NCBI GenBank assembly: GCA_937894335.1
Contig: CALCRU010000076.1
Span: 1-29,664, forward strand
DNA: 29,664 bases
DNA from: an uncultured Treponema sp.
GTDB lineage: Bacteria; Spirochaetota; Spirochaetia; Treponematales; Treponemataceae
Reading direction: 5' to 3'
The translations under genes were made by a program, and so were the position numbers. Positions 14,841-22,286 of the stretch are shown here, in pieces (position 1 is the stretch's first letter; the number at the start of each line of letters is the position of its first letter). The notes beneath the pieces were generated by a model, which saw only the letters and a list, made by a program, of their open reading frames with translations, had not been told where the DNA came from and did no database searches.

Positions 14841-14887
14841 TCTAGAAGCAAACGCTCCTAGAACACTCATTTTTGCCAGTTTGGCAA
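14841..14887 (-). promoter_or_regulatory. Two hairpins in the rpsK-rpoA gap
   Basis: On the mRNA (minus strand) TTGCCA-AAC-TGGCAA (14873-14887) is followed by a 9-bp stem with a GTTT tetraloop (14841-14862; one G-T pair). Neither has a trailing T-run. They directly follow the rpsK stop and precede the rpoA ribosome binding site; possible roles are mRNA processing, transcript stability or a protein-binding control site. Confidence 0.6.
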
Positions 14888-14889
14888 TT

Positions 14890-15276
14890 CTACATGCGGC
14901 GTGTCTTGCGAGGACGGCATCCATTGTGGGGAATTGGGGTAACATCAGAAATTGACTTTACCTTAAGTCCCAAAGAACCCAAAACACGGATTGCGTTTTC
15001 GCGTCCAATTCCAGGTCCCTTTACAAAGACATGCACTTCGCGCAAGCCATAGCTCGCTGCCTTCTGAACAGCTGACTCGGCAACTGTCTGAGCGGCAAAC
15101 GGAGTTGATTTTTTTGCTCCGCGGAATCCCAGCCCACCTGAAGAAGCCCAGCTAATAGCATTGCCCTTAAGGTCGGTAATTGTAACAATTGTGTTGTTGA
15201 AGGTAGCCTGAATGTAGACATTTCCTTCATAAACACTCTTTTTCTCTTTTCTCTTAGTCTTTTTAGCGGTCGCCAT
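14890..15276 (-). CDS. rpsK: Ribosomal protein uS11
   Basis: Small-subunit platform protein that contacts the Shine-Dalgarno helix region. The 128-residue product has the family core NVYIQATFNNTIVTITD, SSGGLGFRGAKKSTPFAAQ, VFVKGPGIGRENAIR and the C-terminal DVTPIPHNGCRPRKTRRM. A Lys-rich N-terminal segment (KKTKRKEKK) precedes it. Length is normal. GGAG stands before the ATG. It lies 13 bases after rpsM and is followed by the hairpin-bearing gap before rpoA. Confidence 0.98.
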   Translation of the reverse strand: MATAKKTKRKEKKSVYEGNVYIQATFNNTIVTITDLKGNAISWASSGGLGFRGAKKSTPFAAQTVAESAVQKAASYGLREVHVFVKGPGIGRENAIRVLGSLGLKVKSISDVTPIPHNGCRPRKTRRM

Positions 15277-15289
15277 TCTTTATCCTCCG

Positions 15290-15658
15290 TTAGGCCTTCT
15301 TCTTGTTGGCAACGGTCTTTTTCTTACCCTTGCGAGTACGAGAATTTGTGCGAGTACGCTGACCACGCACAGGCAGACCCTTGCGATGGCGTAGACCACG
15401 ATAACTTCCAATGTCGATAAGGCGCTTAATGTTCAAACCAATTTCTGAGCGCAGGCGTCCTTCGGTCTTGTAATTGTCATCGATTGCTTTGCGCAACTGA
15501 GCCAGTTCATCTTCCGACAAATCATTCATCATCCGGTTGGGATCAATTTTTGTAATCTCGCACAGATGATTTGCAGCTGAACGACCAATACCGTAAATAT
15601 ATGTAAGAGATATATTTACATGTTTGTTAGGGAGGTCAACTCCTGCAATACGTGCCAT
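15290..15658 (-). CDS. rpsM: Ribosomal protein uS13
   Basis: Head protein of the small subunit that contacts the P-site tRNA and forms bridges to the 50S subunit. The 122-residue product starts MARIAGVDLPNKHVNISLTY, includes the helix-hairpin-helix IYGIGRSAANHLC, DIGSYRGLRHRKGLPVRGQRT and a basic, disordered C-terminus (KGKKKTVANKKKA). Length is typical. It sits nine bases after rpmJ with GGAG as ribosome binding site. Confidence 0.98.
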   Translation of the reverse strand: MARIAGVDLPNKHVNISLTYIYGIGRSAANHLCEITKIDPNRMMNDLSEDELAQLRKAIDDNYKTEGRLRSEIGLNIKRLIDIGSYRGLRHRKGLPVRGQRTRTNSRTRKGKKKTVANKKKA

Positions 15659-15667
15659 CTTGTCTCC

Positions 15668-15781
15668 TTAACCCTGTCTCTGCTTGTGCTTAGGGTTGTC
15701 ACAGATAATGCGGACAATGCCGTTTCTCTTGATAACCTTACACTTGCTGCAGATGGGCTTTACGCTTGTTCGTACTTTCAT
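15668..15781 (-). CDS. rpmJ: Ribosomal protein bL36 (zinc-binding form)
   Basis: A 37-residue protein (MKVRTSVKPICSKCKVIKRN followed by GIVRIICDNPKHKQRQG). The zinc ligands Cys11, Cys14, Cys27 and His32 are all present, so this is the C+ form. It binds 23S rRNA near the factor-binding side. It is the first gene after an internal promoter (15908-15937) with a structured leader, and heads rpmJ-rpsM-rpsK-rpoA-rplQ. infA, adk and map, which often lie between secY and rpmJ, are absent. AAGGGGAC lies just before the ATG. Confidence 0.96.
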   Translation of the reverse strand: MKVRTSVKPICSKCKVIKRNGIVRIICDNPKHKQRQG

Positions 15782-15900
15782 AAAAGTCCCCTTGGGAACA
15801 AAGTCCCTTAAGTTATGGTTCTACTTGCGCTGAATCATGGCAGTTCGAAGCGAAACGGTCGCCATGAACTACAACCCAACGCAACTCCAGTAACGGAGCA
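15782..15900 (-). promoter_or_regulatory. Structured leader of the rpmJ-rpsM-rpsK-rpoA-rplQ operon
   Basis: About 120 bases lie between the expected transcription start and the rpmJ ATG. Stems seen: CTCC/GGAG (15885-15898); a 7-bp perfect stem TCATGGC/GCCATGA (15835-15841 with 15861-15867) with an inner TTCG-AAG-CGAA (15844-15854); and a G/C-rich pairing near the ribosome binding site. Alpha-operon leaders in other bacteria are autoregulatory sites for S4; rpsD is not in this operon here, so the ligand, if any, is open. Confidence 0.5.
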
Positions 15901-15907
15901 GTGCAAA

Positions 15908-15937
15908 AGTATACCATAAATTGCACATCTTAATCTA
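15908..15937 (-). promoter_or_regulatory. Internal promoter of the alpha operon, extended -10
   Basis: On the minus strand TGGTATACT (15908-15916) is an extended -10 element; a weak -35, TAGATT (15932-15937), lies 18 bases upstream. It falls between secY and rpmJ, so the alpha genes can be transcribed independently. Confidence 0.55.
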
Positions 15938-15944
15938 GCCCCCA

Positions 15945-15971
15945 GCTGCAAATTCTTAAAGATTTTGCAGC
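15945..15971 (-). terminator. Hairpin after secY, possible attenuator
   Basis: GCTGCAAA (15945-15952) and TTTGCAGC (15964-15971) form an 8-bp perfect stem with further pairing inside (TCTT/AAGA). It lies 26 bases beyond the secY stop. No T-run follows on the minus strand, so efficient intrinsic termination is doubtful; it may mark an mRNA end or a processing site. Confidence 0.4.
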
Positions 15972-15996
15972 CAAAAGCCAGATTTTTCCGCAGAAA

Positions 15997-17331
15997 TTAC
16001 AGGCTCCGCGGCTTAAGTCCCTTCTTTGTAAATCCATCGTGATGATGCATTTTAAGGAGAGCCTCAACCTGTGCCATTGTATCAAGGTCAACGCCAACCA
16101 GAATCAAGAGTGAAGTGCCGCCCATCAATGCTGCCACTGACTGGGGGAACTTGAACACTGCCTGAATGATGCTCGGTAACACAGCAATAACCGCCAGATA
16201 CAAAGAGCCGGGAAGAATCAGACGATTCAATACCCTCTGAAGATATTCCTCAGTCTTGTCAGTTCTGATTCCAGGAATGGAACCGCCGTTTTCACGGATA
16301 TTCTTTGCAATCTCTGTGGGGTTCAGGGTTACCTGTGTGTAGAAGTAGGCAAAGAATATAATCAACAAAACTTGAATGATGTTGTACCACAATCCGCCGT
16401 ATGTAAGGAAGTTGGCCAGTTTCTGAATCCAAGTTGCCTTACCGCTAAGGGCGTTTGCCAAAAGCGACGGGAAAGTTAAGAATGCAGAAGCAAAGATGAT
16501 TGGAATAACTCCCGACGGATTGATTTTGAATGGTATGTAGGTGTTCTGTCCGCCGTACATTTTGCGTCCAACAACACGCTTTGCATAGTGAACGGGAATC
16601 TTGCGCTCACCAGACTGCTCGTATACAACCAGAGCAATGATGACCACAAAGAGCAGAACTGCCACGATTGCGAATACCGGGTTGATTGTGCCGGATGAAA
16701 CTCCGTTCCACAACTCCCACAGTGCGCTTGGAAGACGGGCAACAATACCTGCAAAGATGAGCATGGAAATACCGTTGCCAATTCCTCTAGCTGTGATCTG
16801 GTCGCCCAGCCACACAGTTATCATGGAGCCAGTTGTTACCGTTAAGATAGCAAGGAATTTGAAATAAAACCTGTTTGCAAAGATGATTGTTCCTGGAACA
16901 GCGTTGTTAATGGAGTCAGCATAAACAGTAATTGCATATCCCTGAATAAGACAGACTAAAATCGTTCCTACTCTGGTCCACATCTGTACTTTCTGCTGAC
17001 CGCCCTCTTCCTGAGCCATTCTCTTTAAAGAAGGGAAAATCACCAATGCAAGCTGAAGGATAATCTGTGTAGAAATGTAAGGCATTACACCCAACATGAA
17101 TACAGAGAATTTTTCAAATGCACCACCGGCAAAGAAGTCCATGTAACTGGCAAACGCACTTTCGGCACTGTTAGCAAAACTGTCAAAGTACTGCAAGAGA
17201 AGAGTTGCGTTAATGCCAGGTACGGTAAGAACGCAGCCCAGTCTGAATACAGCGAGAATCAGTAAGGTAAAGAAAACGCGGTCGCGAAGTTCCTTTACCT
17301 TAAACATGTTTACAAAAGCATTGCTTGCCAT
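15997..17331 (-). CDS. secY: Protein translocase subunit SecY
   Basis: Channel subunit of the Sec translocon in the cytoplasmic membrane; it forms the pore with SecE and SecG. The 444-residue protein has the ten-helix SecY pattern and signatures such as RLGCVLTVPGIN, ALVIFPSLKRMAQEEGGQQK, GIGNGISMLIFAGIVARLP, the cytoplasmic loop SGERKIPVHYAKRVVGRKMYG, PTEIAKNIRENGGSIPGIR and the C-terminal MHHHDGFTKKGLKPRSL. Length is normal. It is the last gene of the spc part; a hairpin and a new promoter follow. Confidence 0.98.
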   Translation of the reverse strand: MASNAFVNMFKVKELRDRVFFTLLILAVFRLGCVLTVPGINATLLLQYFDSFANSAESAFASYMDFFAGGAFEKFSVFMLGVMPYISTQIILQLALVIFPSLKRMAQEEGGQQKVQMWTRVGTILVCLIQGYAITVYADSINNAVPGTIIFANRFYFKFLAILTVTTGSMITVWLGDQITARGIGNGISMLIFAGIVARLPSALWELWNGVSSGTINPVFAIVAVLLFVVIIALVVYEQSGERKIPVHYAKRVVGRKMYGGQNTYIPFKINPSGVIPIIFASAFLTFPSLLANALSGKATWIQKLANFLTYGGLWYNIIQVLLIIFFAYFYTQVTLNPTEIAKNIRENGGSIPGIRTDKTEEYLQRVLNRLILPGSLYLAVIAVLPSIIQAVFKFPQSVAALMGGTSLLILVGVDLDTMAQVEALLKMHHHDGFTKKGLKPRSL

Positions 17332-17343
17332 GGAGTCACTCCG

Positions 17344-17805
17344 TTATTTTTTTTCTGCAGGAACAGTAACTGAACCGCCAGCCTTTTCAATTTTTGCTTT
17401 GGCTGAGGCAGAAACTTTATCAACGGAAACAGTAAGCTTCTTTGTGATGTCTCCATCGCCAAGAACCTTAACCAGCTTGTCCGACTTTGAAATCAAGTTC
17501 TTTGCTACAAGAGAAGTCTTGTCTACGGTTTCTCCGTCTGCATACTTTGCTTCAAGGTCGCGAAGGTTTACAAGTGCATACTCTACTTTGAAAGCAGCAT
17601 TTGAAAAACCACGGCGAGCAATACGGCGATACAAAGGCATCTGGCCGCCTTCAAATCCAATGTATGGTGAAGGTGTACCAGAGCGTGACTGAGCGCCCTT
17701 GTTACCCTTTCCGGCTGTTGTGCCAAGTCCAGAAGAAGAACCGCGTCCTACACGCTTAGGCTTTTTGTTTGCACCACAGGGTGCGTTCAGAATAAGTTCT
17801 GACAT
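17344..17805 (-). CDS. rplO: Ribosomal protein uL15
   Basis: Late-assembling large-subunit protein binding 23S rRNA domains II-V. The 153-residue product has the Gly/Arg/Lys-rich N-terminal extension (KRVGRGSSSGLGTTAGKG, GFEGGQMPLYRRIARRGF) and the C-terminal globular part ending in a Lys-rich stretch. Start ATG adjoins the rpmD stop by a one-base overlap. It stands between rpmD and secY, as in most bacterial spc operons. Confidence 0.97.
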   Translation of the reverse strand: MSELILNAPCGANKKPKRVGRGSSSGLGTTAGKGNKGAQSRSGTPSPYIGFEGGQMPLYRRIARRGFSNAAFKVEYALVNLRDLEAKYADGETVDKTSLVAKNLISKSDKLVKVLGDGDITKKLTVSVDKVSASAKAKIEKAGGSVTVPAEKK

Positions 17806-17990
17806 TAGTCAATCTCCTCGCATTTCACTAAGTGTGAAACATTTGCGACCATTCCGCGGATTGCAGGTGTGTCGTTATGCTCCACTACGGAGTTTATTTT
17901 TTTAAGTCCAAGACTGCGTACGGTCGCCTTCTTGTCAGGCTTCTGACCGATAACGCTTTTAACCAATTCGATGCGTAATTTCTTTGCCAT
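17805..17990 (-). CDS. rpmD: Ribosomal protein uL30
   Basis: A 61-residue large-subunit protein: MAKKLRIELVKSVIGQKPDK, then VRSLGLKKINSVVEHNDTPAIRGM, the family pattern. A GTG at 18002 would add four residues (MGLI), but ATG 17990 matches the family's usual start and length and stands after TGGGGC, so it is chosen; it follows the rpsE TAA by two bases. Confidence 0.94.
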   Translation of the reverse strand: MAKKLRIELVKSVIGQKPDKKATVRSLGLKKINSVVEHNDTPAIRGMVANVSHLVKCEEID

Positions 17991-17992
17991 AA

Positions 17993-18517
17993 TTAGCCCC
18001 ACATCTCTTGAAGAGTCTTGCCACGGTTCTGAGCCACAGCGCGGGCATTCATCATCTTTGTAACTGCGTCAAATGTTGCGCGAACTACATTTACAGATGT
18101 GCGTGAGCCCTGAGACTTAGAAATAACATCAGTAATTCCGGCTGCATCCATTACAGCGCGAACCGGACCGCCAGCCTTAACACCAGTACCTGGGCATGCA
18201 GGCTTGAGCAGAACTGAAGAACTCTTGTATGTTCCAACAACTTCGTGAGGAATAGTTCCGTTCTTAACGGGTACAAATGTAAGATTTGCACGAGCCTTTT
18301 CCAAGCTCTTCCTGATTGCCTCAGTTACATCGTTTGCCTTACCAAAACCGAATCCGATTCTGCCCTTCTGGTCACCTACAACAGTAAGTGCAGAGAAAGA
18401 CATGCGGCGTCCGCCCTTTACAGTCTTTGAAGTGCGGTTCAGTTTTACGAGCTTTTCAATAAACTCGTCGGAAGGTTTTCTTTCTGTATGTTTCTGGTCT
18501 TTCTGATCCATGAACAA
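17993..18517 (-). CDS. rpsE: Ribosomal protein uS5
   Basis: Small-subunit protein at the mRNA entry region, important for decoding accuracy. The 174-residue product has the double-stranded-RNA-binding-like N domain (FIEKLVKLNRTSKTVKGGRRMSFSALTVVGD), GRIGFGFGKANDVTEAIRKS and the C domain (VRAVMDAAGITDVISKSQGS; NVVRATFDAVTKM). Length is normal. GGAG precedes the ATG; it lies three bases from rplR. Confidence 0.98.
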   Translation of the reverse strand: MFMDQKDQKHTERKPSDEFIEKLVKLNRTSKTVKGGRRMSFSALTVVGDQKGRIGFGFGKANDVTEAIRKSLEKARANLTFVPVKNGTIPHEVVGTYKSSSVLLKPACPGTGVKAGGPVRAVMDAAGITDVISKSQGSRTSVNVVRATFDAVTKMMNARAVAQNRGKTLQEMWG

Positions 18518-18520
18518 CTC

Positions 18521-18883
18521 CTAGAATTCAATCCCGGCTTTACGGGTTGCATCTGCAAGTGCCTTGACCACGCCATGATACAGATAACCGTTGCGGTCAA
18601 ACACTACTTTTGTAATGTTCTTATCCTTAAGGCGTGCACCCAAAGCTTCGCCGATTTTTTCTGCGCTTGCAATGTTTGCCTTAAGGCCAATAAATTCTTT
18701 TTCAAGTGTAGAAATTGAAGCCAAAGTGTGTCCCTTGTCATCATCTACAACCTGAGCGTACAAGTTTCGTCCGCTTTTGAACACCGTCAGACGAGGGCGT
18801 TCAGCAGTGCCGTAAATGGACTTGCGGATATGAATCTTTCTGTGCAGGCGTTTGCGCTGCTTGTCAGTCATTTTTCTTAACAT
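18521..18883 (-). CDS. rplR: Ribosomal protein uL18
   Basis: Binds 5S rRNA together with uL5 and attaches it to the large subunit. The 120-residue product has a basic N-terminus (DKQRKRLHRKIHIRK), ERPRLTVFKSGRNLYAQVVDD, and the C-terminal VVFDRNGYLYHGVVKALADA segment. Length is typical. It lies 11 bases after rplF. The second Met (residue 5) is an alternative start. Confidence 0.97.
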   Translation of the reverse strand: MLRKMTDKQRKRLHRKIHIRKSIYGTAERPRLTVFKSGRNLYAQVVDDDKGHTLASISTLEKEFIGLKANIASAEKIGEALGARLKDKNITKVVFDRNGYLYHGVVKALADATRKAGIEF

Positions 18884-18894
18884 TTCAATCCACC

Positions 18895-19437
18895 TTATTT
18901 TACGCCAGTCTTACCGACTTTTCGTCTGATAACTTCATCATCGTAACGAATACCCTTACCCTTGTAAGGTTCAGGTCCACGAAGCTTACGAATCTGAGCG
19001 CTGAATTCACCAACCTTCTGCTTGTCAATTCCAGTAATTGTAATCTTTCCGTTCTGGTCAACTGTAACAGTAAGACCTTCAGGAATGATTGCAATAAATT
19101 CGTTTGAGTAGCCAAGGTTCATTACAAGCTCCTTGCCCTTAACTTCGGCGCGGTAACCGACACCAGTAATTATGAGCGAGCGTGTAAATCCGTTTGAAAC
19201 ACCCTGAACCATGTTGTTAATAAGGTTGCGATACAGACCGTGAGCGGCACTTGCAGCCTTAGATTCGGATGTTGGAGTTACAGTAACTTCTGTTCCTTTT
19301 ACTTCTACTTTTACAAGGTCAGTGTAATTCTGCTTAAGTTCTCCCTTTGGTCCCTTAACAGTAATTACATTGTTTGCAGCAGAAACAGTTACACCTGCAG
19401 GAACAGTAACAGGAAGTTTACCTACTTTAGATGCCAT
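18895..19437 (-). CDS. rplF: Ribosomal protein uL6
   Basis: Large-subunit protein near the factor-binding centre. The 180-residue product has the two homologous alpha/beta domains, with KLPVTVPAGVTVSAANNVITVKGPKGEL-type first strands, GVSNGFTRSLIITGVGYRAEVKGKELVMNLGYS, and the C-terminal signature LRGPEPYKGKGIRYDDEVIRRKVGK (given here in pieces of the chain). Length is normal. GGGAGG precedes the ATG; it follows rpsH by 12 bases. Confidence 0.97.
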   Translation of the reverse strand: MASKVGKLPVTVPAGVTVSAANNVITVKGPKGELKQNYTDLVKVEVKGTEVTVTPTSESKAASAAHGLYRNLINNMVQGVSNGFTRSLIITGVGYRAEVKGKELVMNLGYSNEFIAIIPEGLTVTVDQNGKITITGIDKQKVGEFSAQIRKLRGPEPYKGKGIRYDDEVIRRKVGKTGVK

Positions 19438-19449
19438 AAGTTCCTCCCA

Positions 19450-19851
19450 TTACCATACAGTGCAAATCAACTCGCCGCCAACCTGTTTTTCGGTTGCCTT
19501 TTTGCCAGTTGTAACACCCGTAGATGTTGAAACAATCAATGTACCGTATCCGTTGTAAACGCGCGGTAATTCCTTATAACCTGAGTAAACACGGCGGCCT
19601 GGTTTGGAAATCTTTTTCATTCCGTGAATAACCGGCATGTTTGCGTCATCATATTTTATGAAAATGCGGATAATGTTGTGAGCATCGTCATCCTGAATTT
19701 TCTTGAAGTTCTTGATGTAACCTTCAGTCTTCAGGATTTTGACTATTTCTAACTTCATTTTTGAAGCAGGAACATCAACTTTTTCGTGACCGGCTCTTGC
19801 CGCATTCTGGACTTTTGAAAGCATATCTGCGATTGGGTCTGAAGCTGCCAT
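19450..19851 (-). CDS. rpsH: Ribosomal protein uS8
   Basis: Primary 16S rRNA-binding protein of the small-subunit central domain; in E. coli it represses the spc operon. The 133-residue product begins DPIADMLSKVQNAARAGHEK, has VYSGYKELPRVYNGYGTLIV and ends in the RNA-binding signature ISTSTGVTTGKKA...GGELICTVW. Length is typical. GGAG precedes the ATG. Whether it autoregulates here cannot be told; no S8-type site was identified. Confidence 0.97.
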   Translation of the reverse strand: MAASDPIADMLSKVQNAARAGHEKVDVPASKMKLEIVKILKTEGYIKNFKKIQDDDAHNIIRIFIKYDDANMPVIHGMKKISKPGRRVYSGYKELPRVYNGYGTLIVSTSTGVTTGKKATEKQVGGELICTVW

Positions 19852-19868
19852 TCTATTCTCCTGTCACT

Positions 19869-20054
19869 CTACCAACTTGACTTAGTGACGCCCGGTAAAA
19901 GGCCTTCACTAGCTAACTTGCGGAAACAAATGCGGCAAATCTTGTACTTGCGCAAATATCCATGGGGGCGTCCGCACAACTCGCATCTGTTGTACCTGCG
20001 TGTGCTGTACTTAGGAGTTCTTTTGGACTTGATAATCATTGATTTCTTAGCCAT
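19869..20054 (-). CDS. rpsN: Ribosomal protein uS14, zinc-binding type
   Basis: Short, 61-residue uS14 of the small-subunit head. Two CxxC pairs (CELC and CRIC) form the zinc site, the type named rpsNA/rpsZ in some genomes; the protein ends in the family signature LASEGLLPGVTKSSW. It lies between rplE and rpsH as in most spc operons. Confidence 0.97.
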   Translation of the reverse strand: MAKKSMIIKSKRTPKYSTRRYNRCELCGRPHGYLRKYKICRICFRKLASEGLLPGVTKSSW

Positions 20055-20064
20055 GACTACTTCC

Positions 20065-20616
20065 TTACTTCCTGAACGGCATATTGAACTTGGTAAGCAA
20101 AGCCCGTGCCTCAGCGTCAGTGCGAGCTGTTGTTACGATACTGATATTCATACCGGCAATCTTTACGATTTTGTCGAAGTCAATTTCCGGGAAGATAATC
20201 TGTTCCGTAATACCAAGAGAGAAGTTTCCGTGTCCGTCAAAGCCAGTAGCCTTGATTCCGCGGAAATCCTTAACGCGAGGGAGCGCAACATTAACAAGAC
20301 GATCAAGGAACTCGTACATACGAGCACCACGAAGTGTTACCATTGCTCCAATTTCATTGCCTTCACGAAGCTTGAAGTTTGCAATACTTTTCTTAGCCTT
20401 TGTCTTAACAGCCTTCTGACCGGTAATTTGAGTAAGATCTGTAACTGCAGCATCAAGAAGTTTCTTATTCGTGAGAGCTTCGCCAACACCCATGCTTACA
20501 ACGATTTTTTCCAGTTTAGGAATCTGCATTGTGGATGTGTATCCCATCTCTTTGAAGAGTTCGGGAGCGATTGTTTCCTTATAGACTTTCTTAAGCCGTG
20601 GTTCGTAATTTTCCAT
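20065..20616 (-). CDS. rplE: Ribosomal protein uL5
   Basis: 5S rRNA-binding large-subunit protein contacting P-site tRNA and the small subunit. The 183-residue product (MENYEPRLKKVYKE) has PKLEKIVVSMGVGEALTNKK, TGQKAVKTKAKKSIANFKLREGN-type core, VALPRVKDFRGI, GHGNFSLGITEQIIFPEID and MNISIVTTA. The frame opens at 20643, but ATG 20616 is chosen because it fits the family start and overlaps the rplX stop (TAATG), with GGAGAAGC before it. Confidence 0.97.
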   Translation of the reverse strand: MENYEPRLKKVYKETIAPELFKEMGYTSTMQIPKLEKIVVSMGVGEALTNKKLLDAAVTDLTQITGQKAVKTKAKKSIANFKLREGNEIGAMVTLRGARMYEFLDRLVNVALPRVKDFRGIKATGFDGHGNFSLGITEQIIFPEIDFDKIVKIAGMNISIVTTARTDAEARALLTKFNMPFRK

Positions 20617-20939
20617 TACAGTGCTTCTCCACACTTGCGGCAAACGCGAATCTTCTTGTCGCCGTCAAGTTTATATCCTACTTTCACAGGGCGTCCACAT
20701 TTCTTGCAGACGAGACCTACATTTGAAATATCCAGAGGTGCTTCTACTTCAGCGATTCCGCCTGCATCCTGCTGGCTTCTCCTTTTAATAGCCTTCTTAA
20801 CAAGGTTTGCACCGCCAACGATTACGCGAACATGTCCGTTTTTTTCGAACACGCGCACTACTGTTCCGCGCTTACCTTTGTCTTTTCCGGCAAGGATTTC
20901 TACATTGTCATCTTTATGAATCTTATGTTTCTGCTGCAT
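20616..20939 (-). CDS. rplX: Ribosomal protein uL24
   Basis: Assembly-initiating large-subunit protein near the exit tunnel. The 107-residue product has the KOW motif (DDNVEILAGKDKGKRGTV) and a C-terminal zinc-ribbon-like segment with CKKC and CRKC pairs, common in non-proteobacterial uL24. Stop overlaps the rplE start by one base. Confidence 0.97.
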   Translation of the reverse strand: MQQKHKIHKDDNVEILAGKDKGKRGTVVRVFEKNGHVRVIVGGANLVKKAIKRRSQQDAGGIAEVEAPLDISNVGLVCKKCGRPVKVGYKLDGDKKIRVCRKCGEAL

Positions 20940-20955
20940 AGTGATTCACAACTCC

Positions 20956-21324
20956 TTACAGTACTTCCGGAGCGAGTGAGATGATTTTCATAAAATCCTT
21001 ATCACGCAACTCGCGGGCTACTGGTCCAAAAATGCGCTTTCCCTTAGGGTTCTTGTCTGCGTCAACGATAACACATGCGTTATCATCAAAGCGGATGTAA
21101 GTTCCGTCTGGGCGGCGGTATTCTTTCGCAACACGAACGATTACAGCCTTCTGCACTGAACCTTCTTTGATTGTAGATGTGGGGATTGCTTCCTTCACAG
21201 CTACCACTACAATGTCACCAATACCTGCATAACGGCGGTGTGTTCCACCAAGTACCTTAATGCACTGAACCATCTTGGCTCCGGAGTTATCGGCAACGAC
21301 CAGATTTGACTGCATCTGAATCAT
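20956..21324 (-). CDS. rplN: Ribosomal protein uL14
   Basis: Large-subunit protein forming a bridge to the small subunit and the docking site of silencing factor RsfS. The 122-residue product has the signature NLVVADNSGAKMVQCIKVLGG, the loop KEYRRPDGTYIRFDDNACVI and KGKRIFGPVARELR. Length is exactly typical. It lies between rpsQ and rplX. Confidence 0.98.
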   Translation of the reverse strand: MIQMQSNLVVADNSGAKMVQCIKVLGGTHRRYAGIGDIVVVAVKEAIPTSTIKEGSVQKAVIVRVAKEYRRPDGTYIRFDDNACVIVDADKNPKGKRIFGPVARELRDKDFMKIISLAPEVL

Positions 21325-21336
21325 ATTCTAAACTCC

Positions 21337-21609
21337 TTACTTAGCGCGTTCGACAACTGTGTCGAGACGCCAGCACTTATCCTTACTGATAGGTGCACAT
21401 TCTACGATACGAACGGTGTCACCAATATGTGCATCGTTGTTTTCGTCGTGAGCCTTGCATTTCTTGGTCCGCGTAACATATTTCTTGTAAAGGCGGTCCA
21501 TCTTTTTTGTATTGATTGAAACGACAATGGTTTTATCCATTTTGTCGCTGGTAACAATACCTACGAATGCACGCTTTCTGCCCTTCTTTTGAACGTTCTG
21601 TTCTTCCAC
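21337..21609 (-). CDS. rpsQ: Ribosomal protein uS17
   Basis: Early-assembling small-subunit protein of the 5' domain of 16S rRNA. The 90-residue product has KRAFVGIVTSDKMDKTIVVS, the RLYKKYVTRTKKCKAHDE loop and IGDTVRIVECAPISKDKCWR, all family features. Length is typical. It lies 13 bases after rpmC. Confidence 0.97.
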   Translation of the reverse strand: MEEQNVQKKGRKRAFVGIVTSDKMDKTIVVSINTKKMDRLYKKYVTRTKKCKAHDENNDAHIGDTVRIVECAPISKDKCWRLDTVVERAK

Positions 21610-21622
21610 GGTCAGCTCCTAC

Positions 21623-21859
21623 TTATTTTGCAGAAATTGCTTCACGAGCAGCATTACGGAACTTTGCCAAATCCTGCTGGTGAATGAGCGTATTCAGGCG
21701 GGCAATTTCGCGACGCATGGTACGCTTCTGCATGGGGTTATCTACATGACCGATCACCATCTGGAAGCGAAGGTCCATGTACTTCTTCTTAAGGTCATCA
21801 CGCTTGGCTACGAGTTCAGCGTAAGAAAGTTCTTTTTCATTCTTTTTCTTGTCTGCCAT
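21623..21859 (-). CDS. rpmC: Ribosomal protein uL29
   Basis: Two-helix large-subunit protein at the tunnel exit, part of the docking site for trigger factor and SRP. The 78-residue product has ELSYAELVAKRDDLKKKYMD, LRFQMVIGHVDNP and RREIARLNTLIHQQ, the uL29 pattern, with short charged extensions at both ends. It lies ten bases after rplP. Confidence 0.95.
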   Translation of the reverse strand: MADKKKNEKELSYAELVAKRDDLKKKYMDLRFQMVIGHVDNPMQKRTMRREIARLNTLIHQQDLAKFRNAAREAISAK

Positions 21860-21869
21860 TTCTTACTCC

Positions 21870-22286
21870 TTACTCCACCGTTGGGCGGAATGCTACCTTT
21901 GTCTTAATTGGAAGTTTGCTTGCTGCAAGGTGAAGTGCCTTTTCGGCAATTGCCTTGTCAACTCCGCCAACTTCAAACAGAATCATTCCAGGCTTAATTG
22001 ATGCCGCCCAGAATTCCGGTGCGCCTTTACCCTTACCCATACGAGTTTCGGCAGGCTTCTTGGAAATAGGCTTATCCGGGAAAACACGGGTCCAAATATT
22101 ACCCTTGCGGTCCATGCAGCGGTTAATTGCAACACGGGCAGCTTCGATGTGCTTTGCGGCAAGCCACACAGGCTCCATAGCAACAAGAGCCAAATCTCCA
22201 AAGTCGATTGTATTATCGCGGGTTGCGCAGCCTTTAATTTTACCGCGCTGAACCTTGCGGTGAGCAACTCTTTTAGGACTAAGCAT
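21870..22286 (-). CDS. rplP: Ribosomal protein uL16
   Basis: Large-subunit protein next to the A site and peptidyl transferase centre. The 138-residue product starts MLSPKRVAHRKVQRGKIKG and has IEAARVAINRC, GNIWTRVFPDKPISKKPAETRMGKGKG-type segment and FWAASIKPGMILFEVGGV. Its start lies within the last codons of rpsC (eight-base overlap), giving translational coupling. Confidence 0.98.
   Translation of the reverse strand: MLSPKRVAHRKVQRGKIKGCATRDNTIDFGDLALVAMEPVWLAAKHIEAARVAINRCMDRKGNIWTRVFPDKPISKKPAETRMGKGKGAPEFWAASIKPGMILFEVGGVDKAIAEKALHLAASKLPIKTKVAFRPTVE

Noticed and set aside
15835..15867. Possible tRNA because of a TTCGAA-like loop
   Set aside because: No acceptor, D or anticodon arm can be formed around it; it is better read as a hairpin of the rpmJ leader.
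19885..20919. 344-codon open frame on the plus strand
   Set aside because: It is antisense to rpsN, rplE and rplX, whose family matches are unmistakable; its translation resembles no family and is Cys/Ser/Leu-rich as expected of a shadow frame.
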